A DNA stretch of 64,000 bases from Xylogone sp. PMI_703 (lineage: Eukaryota; Ascomycota; Leotiomycetes), in NCBI GenBank assembly GCA_021399445.1, contig JAJTUQ010000006.1:2480001-2544000 (forward strand), in the 5' to 3' direction. Below, one piece after another: positions 1 through 11,024 of the stretch. Both the position numbers and the translations under genes were made by a program. Every line of letters begins with the position of its first letter. Positions within the stretch are counted from its first letter, which is position 1. A model generated the notes under the pieces. It did no database searches and was not told where the DNA came from. It worked only from the letters and a program-made list of their open reading frames with translations.

Positions 1-535
1 TCGAAGTCTCATCAATCCTTTGAAGACGGCTCTAGCTTTCGAGCTGGACCTGGTATTCCCAGAAGTCGAAACGGAATTTAAGATAGTGGAAGATAGTATG
101 CATGTTGCTCGTGTATATGCGATGTTAGTTGCCCGTACCTCGAATGGCTTACGGTTTGGATATGACTGGCTCTATGATAAGACAACAAAGAACAAACCAG
201 CCGATAAATTAGCGACGGAGTTATCCCAGAGGCTGGCAGATGGTTTGGATAATGAGCTGAGGAAAGGCGGCGTGGTTGATGAATACCTTCAAGATCAGTT
301 GTTGATCTATCAGGCACTTGCAGAGGGAAGGACTTCTATTACGGGGACCTCCGATGCTTTTGATCCTGAGAGCTCTGAACTAGATGACACAGATGAGCCA
401 TTTGGGGATGGAAGTACGCATGCGCAGACTGTTAGATGGGTGGCAAGTCAACTACTTCCAGGACTTAAATGGAGTGCCGACGGTCGGATATGTGAAGGCA
501 TAGGTTTTAAGGTCGAAGAGCCTCTGCCAAACTAA
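1..535 (+). CDS. RNA 3'-terminal phosphate cyclase-like protein, C-terminal part (5' end outside window)
   Basis: The frame is open from base 2 to the stop at 533-535, giving about 177 C-terminal residues. The stretch GGVVDEYLQDQLLIYQALAEG matches, as I recall the family, the C-terminal conserved block of RNA 3'-terminal phosphate cyclases (RtcA/Rcl1 class). The adjacent THAQTVRWVASQLLPGLKW corresponds to the block read as H-x-x-T-x-x-x-V-A in that family. True cyclases use ATP to make a 2',3'-cyclic phosphate at RNA 3' ends, while the Rcl1 branch is a catalytically different 18S rRNA processing factor. The DQL and HAQT motifs favour the RtcA branch, but the N-terminal catalytic part is not in the window, so the branch is not settled. 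An acidic insertion (SSELDDTDEP) sits between the two blocks. No intron is visible in this part. Confidence 0.8.
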   Translation, partial: RSLINPLKTALAFELDLVFPEVETEFKIVEDSMHVARVYAMLVARTSNGLRFGYDWLYDKTTKNKPADKLATELSQRLADGLDNELRKGGVVDEYLQDQLLIYQALAEGRTSITGTSDAFDPESSELDDTDEPFGDGSTHAQTVRWVASQLLPGLKWSADGRICEGIGFKVEEPLPN

Positions 536-1375
536 GCCACTTGAAATCCTTTCTCCATCTGGTAAGCCTAGTATAGATGCTGATCAGAAAAGCCAAGTGT
601 CTGTGGTTACGAAGTGTATCCATGCCGCTTCAGAAAACCTCTCGAAGTTATCGGCCTGTTGTAAAATTTCATTCGGGTTATTTTCCTCCAAATCTAGACA
701 GGGCCATGCGATTCTATCATGTCGTCCAGGTTCCTATCAGACGTTTCAGCTATAATTAATCTGGATAGATCTGAGGAATTTCCTAATGAAGATGTTGTTG
801 TCCGGCTATAGAACGAGTGTAGAGAATGTTGGTAAAGCGCGTAGTACATATCAAGTAGCAACTGGGAGTGTGCTCAGACTCAAAATAATATGCGTTACAC
901 CCGTCCTCCCGCATAATGTTGGAACCAACAATTGCAGGCCATGGCGCGTATTGATGTTGTATTATTCTTTGCTGATGTATGTTGCATCTGACCAGTCAGA
1001 TCGCTTTAGCCGCGCGCCTCCTACGGTTGATGTACAATGCAATTCCGATGCAACAAACACAAAATTTTCATCCTTTGAATATGAGGAATTAATAGAAATT
1101 TCAATTTGCAGCGATGCTAGTTGTGTTGGAATGTTGGAATGTTGGAGCGTTGTGCGAAGCCCTGGGTAGAGCCTTGGGTATATATTTCTTTGTTCTCTTG
1201 AGGTCTTCGTCGCCTTCCAGTCTGCCTTGTTCTTGCAACGAAGATTTCCCATTTTCACCTATTTATATATATAATATAGATTTTGTGTTTGTATATTCTC
1301 TTCAAACAGATTTTATTTGAGATTCTATATATCAAGTTAAAAATGAGTGCGTAGCTTGAAAATCATCACAAGATA
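536..1375. other. intergenic, no gene seen
   Basis: This 840 bp stretch holds the 3' flank of the cyclase gene and the 5' flank of the membrane-protein gene. Reading frames here are short and show no family motif or fungal codon pattern. The part at 1255-1320 is AT-rich (TATATATATAATATAG) and lies 60-120 bp before the next start codon, so it may include that gene's core promoter. Confidence 0.5.
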
Positions 1376-2338
1376 ATGAATATTTACTTAACGTGGTATA
1401 CGGCTTCCCCAATGCATTTCGTTCTTCTGACAACACTTACCTTCATTACTCCGACATTCCAACAGACTACCTACAATACCTCGACATCCTCATGCACCAT
1501 AGTTGGAGATCCGAGCCTCTATGGTGGTGGAATCCGGTCCTCATTCTACTTCCTCTTCTTCTCTGGCATTCTTGCCAGTCTATTAAAATTCGAAGCAGAG
1601 CTTACCTTGGCACGAAGGCTCTATAACCTCATCTCCATTGCCACAATCATAAGTCTCTACGCAAACAGTGCCAAGAATGACACATTCCTCGCCTTTGAAT
1701 GGTTTTTAGTCTTCATCCTCGTCATCCTACCTCTATTCGTCACAGTACCACTTGAAAGATTATTCCAGAGACCGGATAAATTATCTCTAGCACTCTTGTT
1801 CATCTTCTATTCCGTCTTCTTCTTGATCCAGCCTTGGGTTTACTTCTTTCAACTATCCCAAGGTCAAAAGAGCGGCTGTACCGCCACGCTTTGTGTGTTT
1901 TTCTCACAAGTCGACATTCATGATTCTCATTGGATCAGTTTCTTGAAGGCTTCGAGCATCATCGCGGCTTGTGGAGGGTTCGTTTGGATCTGCACTTCTT
2001 TGACATCGATTCTCCTCGGCATTCGGAAGACCTCCACAGGGAAAGACTTAGAAAAGCTCGGCGATGATCAGGGTGAGAAAGTCGAAAGCTTCAAGCTCCC
2101 CTTAAGCTGGCATATTGGGGTACGGTTTGCGTCGCTCTTCCTAGGCTGCTGTGGCATTGCCTTTGTAGAGATCACTCTCAAGCTCAACGAAATCCACTTC
2201 TCTAGCAATGGATCTCTCATCGAAACTGGCCAGCTTATTCCATTCTTGGCGGGATTGCTCTCTTTGCTGAATACTATGTGGGGGGCGCTTGGATTATGGT
2301 TACCACATGGGGCCGAAATTAGCATTTTCCACTTCTAG
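1376..2338 (+). CDS. multi-pass membrane protein of unknown function (fungal)
   Basis: A single open frame encodes 320 residues. About seven hydrophobic segments are visible, including ones near residues 14-30, 55-75, 80-100, 105-130, 135-165, 195-220, 245-265 and 285-305. Between the first and second segments is a short loop with CTIVGDPSLYGGGIR. As I recall, fungal membrane proteins with a GDPDLYGxGxR-like loop form a family without assigned function, so I leave the role open. Near residues 160-185 there is a Cys-containing loop (GCTATLCVFF). An in-frame ATG at 1412 would give a start with a more signal-peptide-like N-terminus (MHFVLLTTLTF). No intron is needed. The protein ends with a short tail after the last segment. 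Confidence 0.65.
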   Translation: MNIYLTWYTASPMHFVLLTTLTFITPTFQQTTYNTSTSSCTIVGDPSLYGGGIRSSFYFLFFSGILASLLKFEAELTLARRLYNLISIATIISLYANSAKNDTFLAFEWFLVFILVILPLFVTVPLERLFQRPDKLSLALLFIFYSVFFLIQPWVYFFQLSQGQKSGCTATLCVFFSQVDIHDSHWISFLKASSIIAACGGFVWICTSLTSILLGIRKTSTGKDLEKLGDDQGEKVESFKLPLSWHIGVRFASLFLGCCGIAFVEITLKLNEIHFSSNGSLIETGQLIPFLAGLLSLLNTMWGALGLWLPHGAEISIFHF

Positions 2339-2923
2339 GTTTGAGAAAGCCATCCTACAGTAGGAGTTCGATGTATGTATTCGAGATCGTCTGGCGGCCG
2401 TCTAACGGCCGTGATGAGTCCCCAGCTCAGGCAACCCCGAGTTTTGCAGACATTCGGAGGAGTTCGAGGGAACACATGACGAAGGTGTTGATTATTATAT
2501 CGATTCGCATACGTTGCGAGATGTTGAAATCCCGGTTGAATCCCGCACCACTAGTATTACGTTTGGATCTAGTGCAAAAAGAAGGCAATTGAAGCTCGGC
2601 ATTGTAGAAGATTAGTATTAAATACTCAAAAAGGGTATATCTGTATCCAGCTAGACCAGTCATATGCGTGTAATGCATTTCCGTTTTTTTGACTTGTCGG
2701 AGTACTGGGGAGAAATCTCGGGATCGGGAAGTGCGTCAGAACTAAATGCGGCAGGTGGGGAGTAAGCTATAGTTTATTGCCTCCTCAACATGGCAAATAC
2801 CCATTGCCTATAAATCGCATATATCTTTCCTGCAAATATTCATTAAGTCTCATTCAATCGTGTATTGCGCATTTGCAAAGTAACCACAAAGCCGTCATCC
2901 AACCCAAATCCTAAAATTCCACT
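2339..2923. other. intergenic, presumed cyanase promoter
   Basis: This 585 bp region contains no convincing coding frame. A near-repeat of CGGCCGT occurs at about 2393-2411. The last 100 bp before the cyanase start are A/C-rich, as is common for a fungal 5' leader. No specific binding site could be assigned. Confidence 0.45.
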
Positions 2924-3563
2924 ATGCCAGCAAACCACGACCTCGCGGTGCTAGACGTAAGACCCCCCATTTACCCCGCGTTTGATAATCCGAACACCAC
3001 ATACTGATATATGAAAATGAAAACAGACCTCAATCGCCGACAGACTCCCAGACTCCTCCAAAACTCTCTTTGAAGCCAAGGCCGCCAAATCCCTCTCCTT
3101 CGAATCCATTGCCCAAGCCATCGGCCGCTCTGAAGTCGCCGTCGCAGCGCTCTTCTACGGCCAAGCCCGCGCTTCGCCCGAGGATGTCAAGAAGCTCTCT
3201 CAGATTCTTGATGTGCCCGAGCAGACCCTTGCTGCTCAGCTCCTTGGATTTCCCAACCGTGGACACTCCGTCCCAATGCCACCTACTGAGCCGCTGATCT
3301 ACAGACTCTATGAGATTGTGCAGAACTACGGCTATGCGTACAAGGCGGTCTTGAATGAGAAGTTTGGGGATGGAATCATGAGCGCGATTAGTTTCACGAC
3401 GAAGGTTGAGAAGGAGGTTGATGAGCAGGGAAACAACTGGGCGGTGATTACTTTGAGGGGCAAGTGGTGAGTGCTCTATTTCCTTGCACCTCTGATATGC
3501 TACAAGACCGAGTTAAGACTAACAGTATTGATTGTATTCAGGCTCCCATTCTCTCGATTTTAA
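2924..3563 (+). CDS. cyn1: cyanate hydratase (cyanase)
   Basis: Exons are 2924-2956, 3027-3466 and 3542-3563, giving 164 residues. Cyanase converts cyanate and bicarbonate to ammonia and CO2 and detoxifies cyanate in the cytosol. The N-terminal half is the helical DNA-binding-like fold of the family ([20 protein letters not shown]). The C-terminal catalytic half has [20 protein letters not shown] followed by [13 protein letters not shown], which contains the Arg, Glu and Ser corresponding to the E. coli active site. The length matches the family (156 residues in E. coli). The last exon supplies the conserved end LPFSRF. The donor at 3467 lies in a TGG-TGA context, so reading through would stop at once and lose the conserved tail. 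The start at 2924 is the first ATG and fits the 11-codon first exon. Confidence 0.93.
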
Positions 3564-5560
3564 ACTTTTAGCATAGCTTGGTAGTGCTATGGAAGGTAGC
3601 ATTTTGAGGCCGACCTGGGAACGGTCTATGAGTTAGCATGTATCTTATAATAAGCAGGTGTGCCCTGCGGTGGCGTATCAAATCTACTGCTCGAATTGAA
3701 AAAAAAAATCCTCCCTTGGCGATCTGGTACTTTCCCGATCTGTTTTATGCCCCCAAGTCTCAGATCGTAAGGAAGCTATTACGTATACATGTCTCTAAGA
3801 AGAGGGCCAGTTCCGTACCTGCCAGAGCTGCTCTTCAGAAGCAGCGTCAACTATGACTCCTAGGCTCTCTTCTAGATTTCAGCCAAATTCCCAGCCAATA
3901 TAGTAAGGCTTAAAAAAGACACAAAAAACTACTTCAGCCAGTACTAATTACCCTATACGATACTACAAAAGGAGAGCAATATTACAACAGTAGCGCGTAC
4001 TCGATAGGCAAATAAGTAGCTCTCAACAAAGATAACAGACACTACTCACTGAGGAACGTAGCACGTGTATAACTATATCAACCCCAATAACAAGAGTAGT
4101 CCCCCAGGAAGATGGGAAGGCCGTGGTTGGTTAGCTCGGTCTGGACAAACCCATATTTTGAGGAGGCTCGATTGGGCAATCAATACACAGTGGATCACAT
4201 TGATATCAACGTCAAATATTCGCCAAAGATGTAGGCATGTCGACACCGGGCCAAACTTTTTGATACTTTTGATACCTTTTCTAGAGAGCTGGATATTTAT
4301 CAATGATACTTTCTTTTTTTGTCTCTGCTTTAAAAAGGAGTTTCTTATTGATTTGATGCTTTCGGTCGTAGCAGGATGGTTTGAGAGGAGCGAGATATCT
4401 GACTTTAGTAATAAACTCGGTAGCAAAGCATCACCTACAACGACCACTGCTTTGACTGATATGAAAGATGCTGTATCACAAATCGTTGTAAACTACTGCT
4501 ATGAATATGCTTAGCTTACTAGTGCATGCCTTCACAGTCCCATGACACTGTAACGAAAGAAACCATTTCGGAAGAAAGATAAATCGATTCAATAATTCAA
4601 GATAGTCATAACAGAGACTTAACATGCTTGCAAGAGAACGGACTTATCCTTCTTCGAAAGGTAAATCAGTTGCTCTAATAGGTACATACCCTTGAGGCAT
4701 ACTAAGCAAACATGCGTATGATACATGTGAATTGAATATTGTACCGAGAAAGATGACTGTCATAAGAACACAGAAAAACCTAGACGAAATGAGAAGAGGA
4801 GAAGCGTGGAGATTAAACATTCCCGGATCTGAAAGCTCGATGAGCTATGTGTGAAGTAGAAAGCATATATGTTAAGAATTTCCCTCTATTCAGGGCTTGG
4901 GTATGCCATTTACTCTAACATATTGGCTTCCTCTAGCCAAGCATATCATCATAGAGCTCAAATTGACATCAACCTTAAGCTACCTGTCATTAACGGAGTG
5001 TGTGTATGTGAAGAATATTTTGGTAGACGAAGTACCGCTACTTCCATCTCTACCTACTACAATCCAGCGTATCCTGTAGACCCATCCATAACCAAAGCAC
5101 TCCCCCTTTTGTACCAAGTCAAGTTGACTCATCTTTCCTAGCTCTGCATGGAGATCTAATCAGATCGGGGCTTTGCCCCTGACCCACTCGTTTCATGCCC
5201 CATCCCCTGCTATGTATACCCACTAGCAGCATAGTTTCATGTCCTAGATCAAACTCCCTTGAATTAAAATTCATCCCAGGCATCAAGGGTGTAGCAGCTT
5301 GTTAATCCTGCGTTCTCGAACCTTCGCATTCGGATGCGGGGGTTGCCGTTACTGTTTGGCTTGAAGTGCCGGCGGTGAAGCTCGTCACAGGCAATACTTC
5401 GGTGGAGAGTTTTTGTTGCCTTCAGCTAGTTTCCATTGAAAAGACCACTTGTGTTGCCCATTAAGATGCGGACGAAGGGGTTTCCTCATTCGAGGGTATA
5501 TCCACACTCGCGATGCAGGGAACCGTGATATACTTGGGCACTTCGTCTTGGAAATATGTA
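3564..5560. other. intergenic, 2 kb, no gene seen
   Basis: Open frames here (the longest at 4065-4514) have no recognisable domain and implausible composition. The stretch at about 3860-4060 is AT-rich and TA-dinucleotide-rich, which could be an old, mutated repeat, but I cannot identify one. The right-hand 150 bp is the 3' flank of LAS1 on the minus strand. Confidence 0.45.
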
Positions 5561-6665
5561 TCATACAACCCCTATTGGCTTTGGTACCCAGGGACCTTCC
5601 CACAATGCCCATCCCTTTCCTTCGGAGTCGGATTCAGCATTCGGATCTTCCGTTTCGGGGAGTAGTTCTTGGGATTCGTCCTTAAGCTCCTGTTCCATGA
5701 GTCGTATCTCCGCCTTGATGCTATCCATATCTCGCACCGGGGTGTCACTAGGAGCATTTTCATCCAGCTCCATGTCTCCTGCATGGAGGATACTTGTCGA
5801 TATCTCCACGGACCGCAGGATAGTCTGGGGGTCCTGAGCAGTCTCCATCGACTGGATGCACGCATTGAGAAGATCTCCACTAGGAACACGACGAATCATA
5901 TCTTGTCTTTTCTGGGCATCTTTCTCTGAAAGAATTTTCTGGAGAGTGGCATTCTGGGAGTCTGTAGGGGTGCCAGTGCTGTCAGCAGCCAGCTGATCCC
6001 AGTAGTAGTCCCAAATCCACTGCAAGGCCTTCTGCGATGCACTGCGGAGTTTGGGCAGTGATGGTAATTCCTCGTGGGTTGCTTGGTGGCGGAGCTCGAC
6101 GAAGGTAGCTGGAAGGCCGATGGTTTTTGCGATTGAGTACATGCTTTGTTTGTACCGCTTGTCCTGGTGGCTATCCAGAAGGCCAGTGACGAACCTACTC
6201 GGGTCAGCGTTTCATCTTGACTCGGGCCCAAGAATGTAAATGCGGACTCCTCTAATCACGTAATAGAGTCTTCAAGACCGGTAGTCCCCTGAGCTAACCA
6301 CCTCTCTGATTATATGGTAAAAGAAATGAAAAATTGAAGATGACCTACCTCGAAAAAGCAGCAGAATATGCCGCCCGCACACAATAGGCTGAGTTCCCAG
6401 GAACATCATTAAGAATCGCTGCCGTGATAATGGCCGTCGACTCAACTAGATGCGGACAATTCCCTCGTTGCATCCACACCGAGACGCGTGAAACTGCGTG
6501 TTGACGAGCCTCTCGGTCGTTCTCTTCTGGAGCTTTATCCATGTCCGTATTTCCGTCTTTGTGATTAAGATGAGGTTGATGCTTGTGATGCTCTGGGTAG
6601 AGCTGTGCCTTCACAAGGAGCAGTTCCTGGCGGTTTCGCCAGGGCGTTATAACGTATTGGACCAT
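5561..6665 (-). CDS. LAS1: pre-rRNA processing endoribonuclease Las1
   Basis: Exons on the minus strand are 6665-6349 and 6194-5561 (316 residues). The intron has donor GTAGGT, branch CTGAC and acceptor TAG. Las1 is a HEPN-type nuclease that cuts ITS2 of the 27S pre-rRNA and works with the polynucleotide kinase Grc3 in the nucleus. The N-terminus [16 protein letters not shown] and the block [17 protein letters not shown] are typical of the family. The HEPN catalytic RxxxxH motif is visible as RHQATH at residues 141-146, within [20 protein letters not shown]. The C-terminal tail [16 protein letters not shown] matches the conserved end that contacts Grc3. The linker between them is short and acidic, so the protein is shorter than yeast Las1 (about 500 residues). 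Confidence 0.92.
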
Positions 6666-8418
6666 CCCTGGTTCTTTTCTCTAAGATGTATCCCTTCTTT
6701 TCGAGTGATAGGAATATCGAGGGATCTCTGAAAGAGTTTCTTGCTGCTTGGTAGGGTTGAGAACGTGACCCGGGTCGACTTCAATACCCACACACACCCC
6801 CGAAAATGAGAAATCAATTCTCTGCCTCAATCCAAGAATACAATCCCCGCCCAACTTCTTCCTCACGAAGTCCTCAACCCTCAAAGAGAGCAATGTTCGT
6901 GCATGTGAGCTCCTCCTTTCTTCACCGAAGCTCAACGGTTGCGATTACTTTACAGTACTGTACGAAGTATCAATTTTCACAAACCACTAATCCAATCAAA
7001 CGACACCAATCCAGACTCACCAATCCCAATCCGTCCAAGCTCACCACAAAGCTAGCCTAGCCAAATCCAGCTTAAACCTCTCCGACACCCCCCAATTGAA
7101 ACACAGCGAGTACGATTCTAAATCTCAGCCTTAAACCGAGAAACGGTAACCGGTGAACCGGTGAGCCGTCATCGGAGGTGGATGAGCTGCTCCCCGGGTA
7201 AGTTTACCGAGGAGAAGGAGGTCCTTCATAGAACTGAGGAAAGTACGGAGGTACAAGATTACTGTAGATACATCTTATTCCACGAGAGGTACGTCACAGC
7301 AGAGAAATTAATCCTCATACATACTCTGCCGTGATGAATCTAGCAAAGACACAATCATCACACCTACAATGTACCATAGTATGCAAAGTATATTTCTTAC
7401 CCACGATAGTGTAGGCCAATCACCATCTCTCGCACGATACAAATCCACCACCAAGAACAGTAATTCCAACTAGCGCACTCTGCACAATCCCAATTCCACA
7501 CATGACCACCCCAATCTTCTCCGCATAGAAACAAACTCTAAGCTTCCATTCCTTCCATCATCATCCCTCTTCCCGATTGACCCAAGGAACTCGGGGGTCC
7601 CGGATAACGCAAGTGCAAAAATACGAAACGAAAACGAAACGAAAGCGAAGATAAGATGCGGGATGAGGTCATGCCTGGACCCCTCATCTACGTCTCACAG
7701 AACCCATGGAGCCGTAGAGGAAGGATTTGCCGTTTTTGATCTTCCGGAGCTTTCACCAACGACCCTTGCGATTGATTTTCCGAGGGGTTCTAGTGATGAT
7801 TGTCGTTTGTTAATTAATTAATTATCCTGGCACGGGTTGGGATATTCGTAAGCGCGGTACAGGTACTGTGCTGGTGAAGATTTTTATAACGTCACTTGGT
7901 ATCCACACGTACATACGAGCACATGAGCACTTGCACAACATAATACATGAGCACTTGCACAACATAATACATGAGTACACGAAGTGCATCACCATACACA
8001 CATACGTATACACAAACACATACACACACATACAGAAAAGGATGTAGACAAACATATTACTGCTATGGTATTGTGGTATCATAACTTGCTCTAGTATACA
8101 GACGATACCCGCCATGCCTTATACCCAAGGTCCCCGTCCCCTGAGGGAAGTTATATAAAAGTTTCCCAACGCCAGTTAGTTTCCGTCCCATCCGAGGAGA
8201 ACAATGCCCCATATGCGTCCCGAATTTGCCCCTTTGCCTTGTACCCTAAAATCCCTAATGCTATGCAATGCTAAACCAAATCAGACCAAAATCTCCACGC
8301 TCTTTTGATACGCCTTGGGGACTTTTGTCTCTGAATAATAGAAACTCCACCCAGTTTAAAAGACATACAACGCTAGTGGTTGTAAAAAAAGAAGAAAAAA
8401 CAAATGGCTGGACCAGGT
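6666..8418. other. intergenic, promoter of LAS1 and 3' flank of the next gene
   Basis: About 1.75 kb without a supported gene. The half next to 6665 is the LAS1 upstream region. At 7141-7165 there are overlapping ACCGGT palindromes. At 7921-7968 there is a two-copy tandem repeat, listed separately. The part after about 8150 is the likely 3' UTR of the minus-strand gene that ends at 8419. Confidence 0.45.
7921..7979. repeat. tandem direct repeat, 24 bp unit
   Basis: Two identical adjacent 24 bp units (7921-7944 and 7945-7968) begin ACATGAGCACTTGCAC. They are followed by a partial, diverged third unit (ACATGAGTACAC). The repeat lies in an intergenic region and continues into CACATACACA-type simple sequence up to about 8035. 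Confidence 0.9.
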
Positions 8419-9645
8419 CTACTGACTCATGCCTTGGAGGAATCGTAATTCGTTCTCACCAAATTGTGGAATGTTGGTAATCGTGTTCGTAATTTCAGCC
8501 TGTTGCTGCGAGGTTTGGTCGGCTTCACCATCCTCGTCATCGTCCTCAGCCTCGCCATCTTCGTCATCATCTTCTCCTTCTCCGTCGGCATCGGCGTCTT
8601 CGTCTTCCTCGGGTGGATTCCACGTCTCCTCCAGCTTCAGACCTTTCCCTCTTGGCTCAGGACGTTGGAACACTGCACCGAGATTGGACATCATCATGGC
8701 GCGGTAGTTGTCTAGTTGCGGGTCTGTAGAGAGATCTTTGCCATGGTCCGGAGCATCGTACAAGCCCATACCAATAAGCTCTTCGCCGGAATCATCCTCA
8801 TCCTCCAGGGGCTCATACGGAATTGACTCCTCTGAGGGGAAAGCTGGCTCGGGATGCTGCACGGGGAGGAAGTTCTGAGGAGTTGGCGGTGCGGTAGTAG
8901 ATGCTTCGTAGCTGTTGGTTGGGAATTGCCAATCCATGGTCGAATACATGCTGGGTTCCATCTCGGTAGTAGTAGTAGTAGTGGGAGGTGCCATATAAGT
9001 AGCGGTTTGATCAAATAGGCCCGAGTTCTGGTAGATATCGTATGCGGTGTTCGAAGGCATCGGAGCCGTCGTAGGTGGATAGTGGAACTGCTGATCTGGC
9101 TGAGTGTATGGTAGGCACTGGGGAGAGAATGCAGAAACCGGAGAAGTGTAGCCAGAGTAGACAGGGGGTGCTGGAGGCATGTCGAAGATGGGGAATTCCT
9201 CCGTTGGCTCGTCACCCATAACGGAGTATTGTTGGTATGTGTCTGGTGTAGCCTGGGGAGCGAGGTGAGAGGAATTGTGCCAGCTGATGGGCCGTTCTGC
9301 CTTGGTATGTCGTCTATACGCATTGTTCAAACTCGAGCCCAGCGTTGCCTTGCTAGGAGAAGTAGACTTGTCGAGTAAACCCAGTCTCTGCCGGTAGCCC
9401 GCATCAGCTATCACCGTCCTCCTCCTGCCTATGCCATTTGAACTGCGAGGGCTGCTGCTTGTTCGTAGAGGCCCGCTGCCGCTCTTGTATCCTGCAGAGC
9501 CACGGGAGTATCGTGTGAGGTTGGAGGAAGCCATCTGTCTTGCAACGTCGTCCAGGAGGCCCTCTACTGTCTGGTATGCCATGTTATCGTACCCAGCTGC
9601 CATGTTGCCGTTGGCAGTGTTCACATATGGCGAGTGGACCGCCAT
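8419..9645 (-). CDS. conserved-looking fungal protein of unknown function, low complexity with acidic C-terminal region
   Basis: A single open frame encodes 408 residues and starts at the first ATG (9645). The protein appears mostly disordered. Residues 1-130 are Ser/Asn/Arg-rich with a short basic block (RRRTVIADAGYRQRLGLLDK). Residues 140-280 are rich in Pro, Thr, Tyr and Gln. After that comes a more ordered-looking segment with GEELIGMGLYDAP and GKGLKLEETWNPPEEDED, then a long Asp/Glu run. As I recall, fungal proteins with a GMGLYD and a GKGLKLEETW-PP motif exist without known function; I cannot name a domain. The gene has an exceptionally long upstream region (see the desert at 9646-21411), which is typical of regulatory or developmental genes, but that is inference. 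A purine-rich (GA/GT) leader of about 200 bp precedes the start on the plus strand. Confidence 0.75.
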   Translation of the reverse strand: MAVHSPYVNTANGNMAAGYDNMAYQTVEGLLDDVARQMASSNLTRYSRGSAGYKSGSGPLRTSSSPRSSNGIGRRRTVIADAGYRQRLGLLDKSTSPSKATLGSSLNNAYRRHTKAERPISWHNSSHLAPQATPDTYQQYSVMGDEPTEEFPIFDMPPAPPVYSGYTSPVSAFSPQCLPYTQPDQQFHYPPTTAPMPSNTAYDIYQNSGLFDQTATYMAPPTTTTTTEMEPSMYSTMDWQFPTNSYEASTTAPPTPQNFLPVQHPEPAFPSEESIPYEPLEDEDDSGEELIGMGLYDAPDHGKDLSTDPQLDNYRAMMMSNLGAVFQRPEPRGKGLKLEETWNPPEEDEDADADGEGEDDDEDGEAEDDDEDGEADQTSQQQAEITNTITNIPQFGENELRFLQGMSQ

Positions 9646-11003
9646 GATCGTATATGTGTGATTTGAAAAGGAAGAAATGGAGAGAAAGAACTCTTGTTAT
9701 CCTGACTATCAGGATATCAAGAGTAAGGATAGAGTAGATTAGGTGGATGATAGATGGTGATGTGAGAGAGAAATATACCGGAAGAGGAGAGAGAGAGGAA
9801 GAGAGGAAAGAAGACACAGACGTAATAAAGAGACCAAGTGTGTGAGTGCGTGTGAGAGTGTGTCTGTGTCTGGTGTCTAGGAGTGAATATGCTCAGTGCT
9901 TAGCTTAGGTGAAAGGGGATCATCTCCCTAGCCTGGACTAGAACCGACAGCTTCCAGTTCTAGTCCCCCCAGTCAGTCGAGCTTTGGATGCGATACGAAG
10001 TAAGAAAGTTAGTGGTACAAGAAACATGGAGGGCAGCCGCCGCCATCACCATGCAAGTGAACTTTAGAGTTATGGGATAGTCGTTTGTGTCATCTTTGGG
10101 TCCTCTCTGGTACCCTGGGAAGTGGAAAGAAGGACAAGGCCCACGAACGAGCGAACGAACCCACGAAAGGACCAGCGACCGGGATGAACTAGCACGGGTA
10201 CGGGTACCATGCGCGACTCCACCCGGGGTCTGAGCTTTTTGTGTCTTCTGCATGGCAAGGAAACCTGGGCCTGGTCGTGGGTTCGATCTGTCAACGTGCT
10301 ACGTAGGGGTGTGGGAAGGAGAAAGAGGGCAAGAGAAAGAGAAGAGACCGATAATTAGTGCGCGACTACCGTACGGTACCGGGGCGGCAGTGGTGCAAAG
10401 GGGAAAAAAAGGAATAATGGGGAGAGAGCGCGCGCGAGCTGGAGCGAAGAGACAGCAGAACCGGAGAAAGGTCTAGCCCCTGGGTCGCCAGACAACCTGC
10501 ACCAAGGGCTTAGTGGCAGCCCAAGCGGCTCCAAGGGCCCAGCCGACCTTGCGCATCCCGTCGCCGGCTACATGACGATGACCACAAGCAAGTGCCAGGG
10601 AGCCAAGGGAGAGCCTTTTTCTGGAGGGAAGGCGCCTTTGCTCAGCCCAAAGGTTGGATTCCTGCCGTTTCGGGCGTGGCGGCAGCCCAGGAGCAAAAGG
10701 GAAAAAGATGGGCAATGGGCTTGCTTGGGTTGCTGCTTTGCTCGGTGCTTGCTGGTTGTTGGCTGCTCTCTGCCTCTTTTGATACAACGCTCTTTTCTTC
10801 GACGTGCCGTATGATTGTACCGTCCTGCATTAGTCATGATAGCCCCCGGGTGTGTGTGAGATGGAGATGGAGAGGGACAGACCAGAGGTGATAACGGCTC
10901 GGGCTTTGGCAGGAATTGGCAGCAATGGAGCAGCCAGGAGTGGCTACCAGCGGCTTGCATTGCCCATCTCGGCTGCACACTGGTGGTTGAGCTGTTGATT
11001 CAT

Positions 11004-11024
11004 GCTGGATGCTGGATGCTGGAT
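11004..11024. repeat. short tandem repeat, GCTGGAT x3
   Basis: Three perfect 7 bp units occur in the non-coding desert. This is ordinary microsatellite-like sequence. Confidence 0.85.

Noticed and set aside
3860..4060. AT-rich, TA-rich stretch as a possible RIP-mutated transposon
   Set aside because: No open reading frame, terminal repeat or target duplication could be seen; composition alone is not enough.
4065..4514. 149-codon open frame
   Set aside because: No motif and no relation to any known family; it sits in AT-rich intergenic DNA.
7921..7979. Possible CRISPR-like or satellite array
   Set aside because: Only two direct copies without spacers, in a eukaryotic context; ordinary tandem duplication.
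10276..10292. B-box-like GGGTTCGATC in the desert
   Set aside because: No matching A box or cloverleaf upstream at the right distance.
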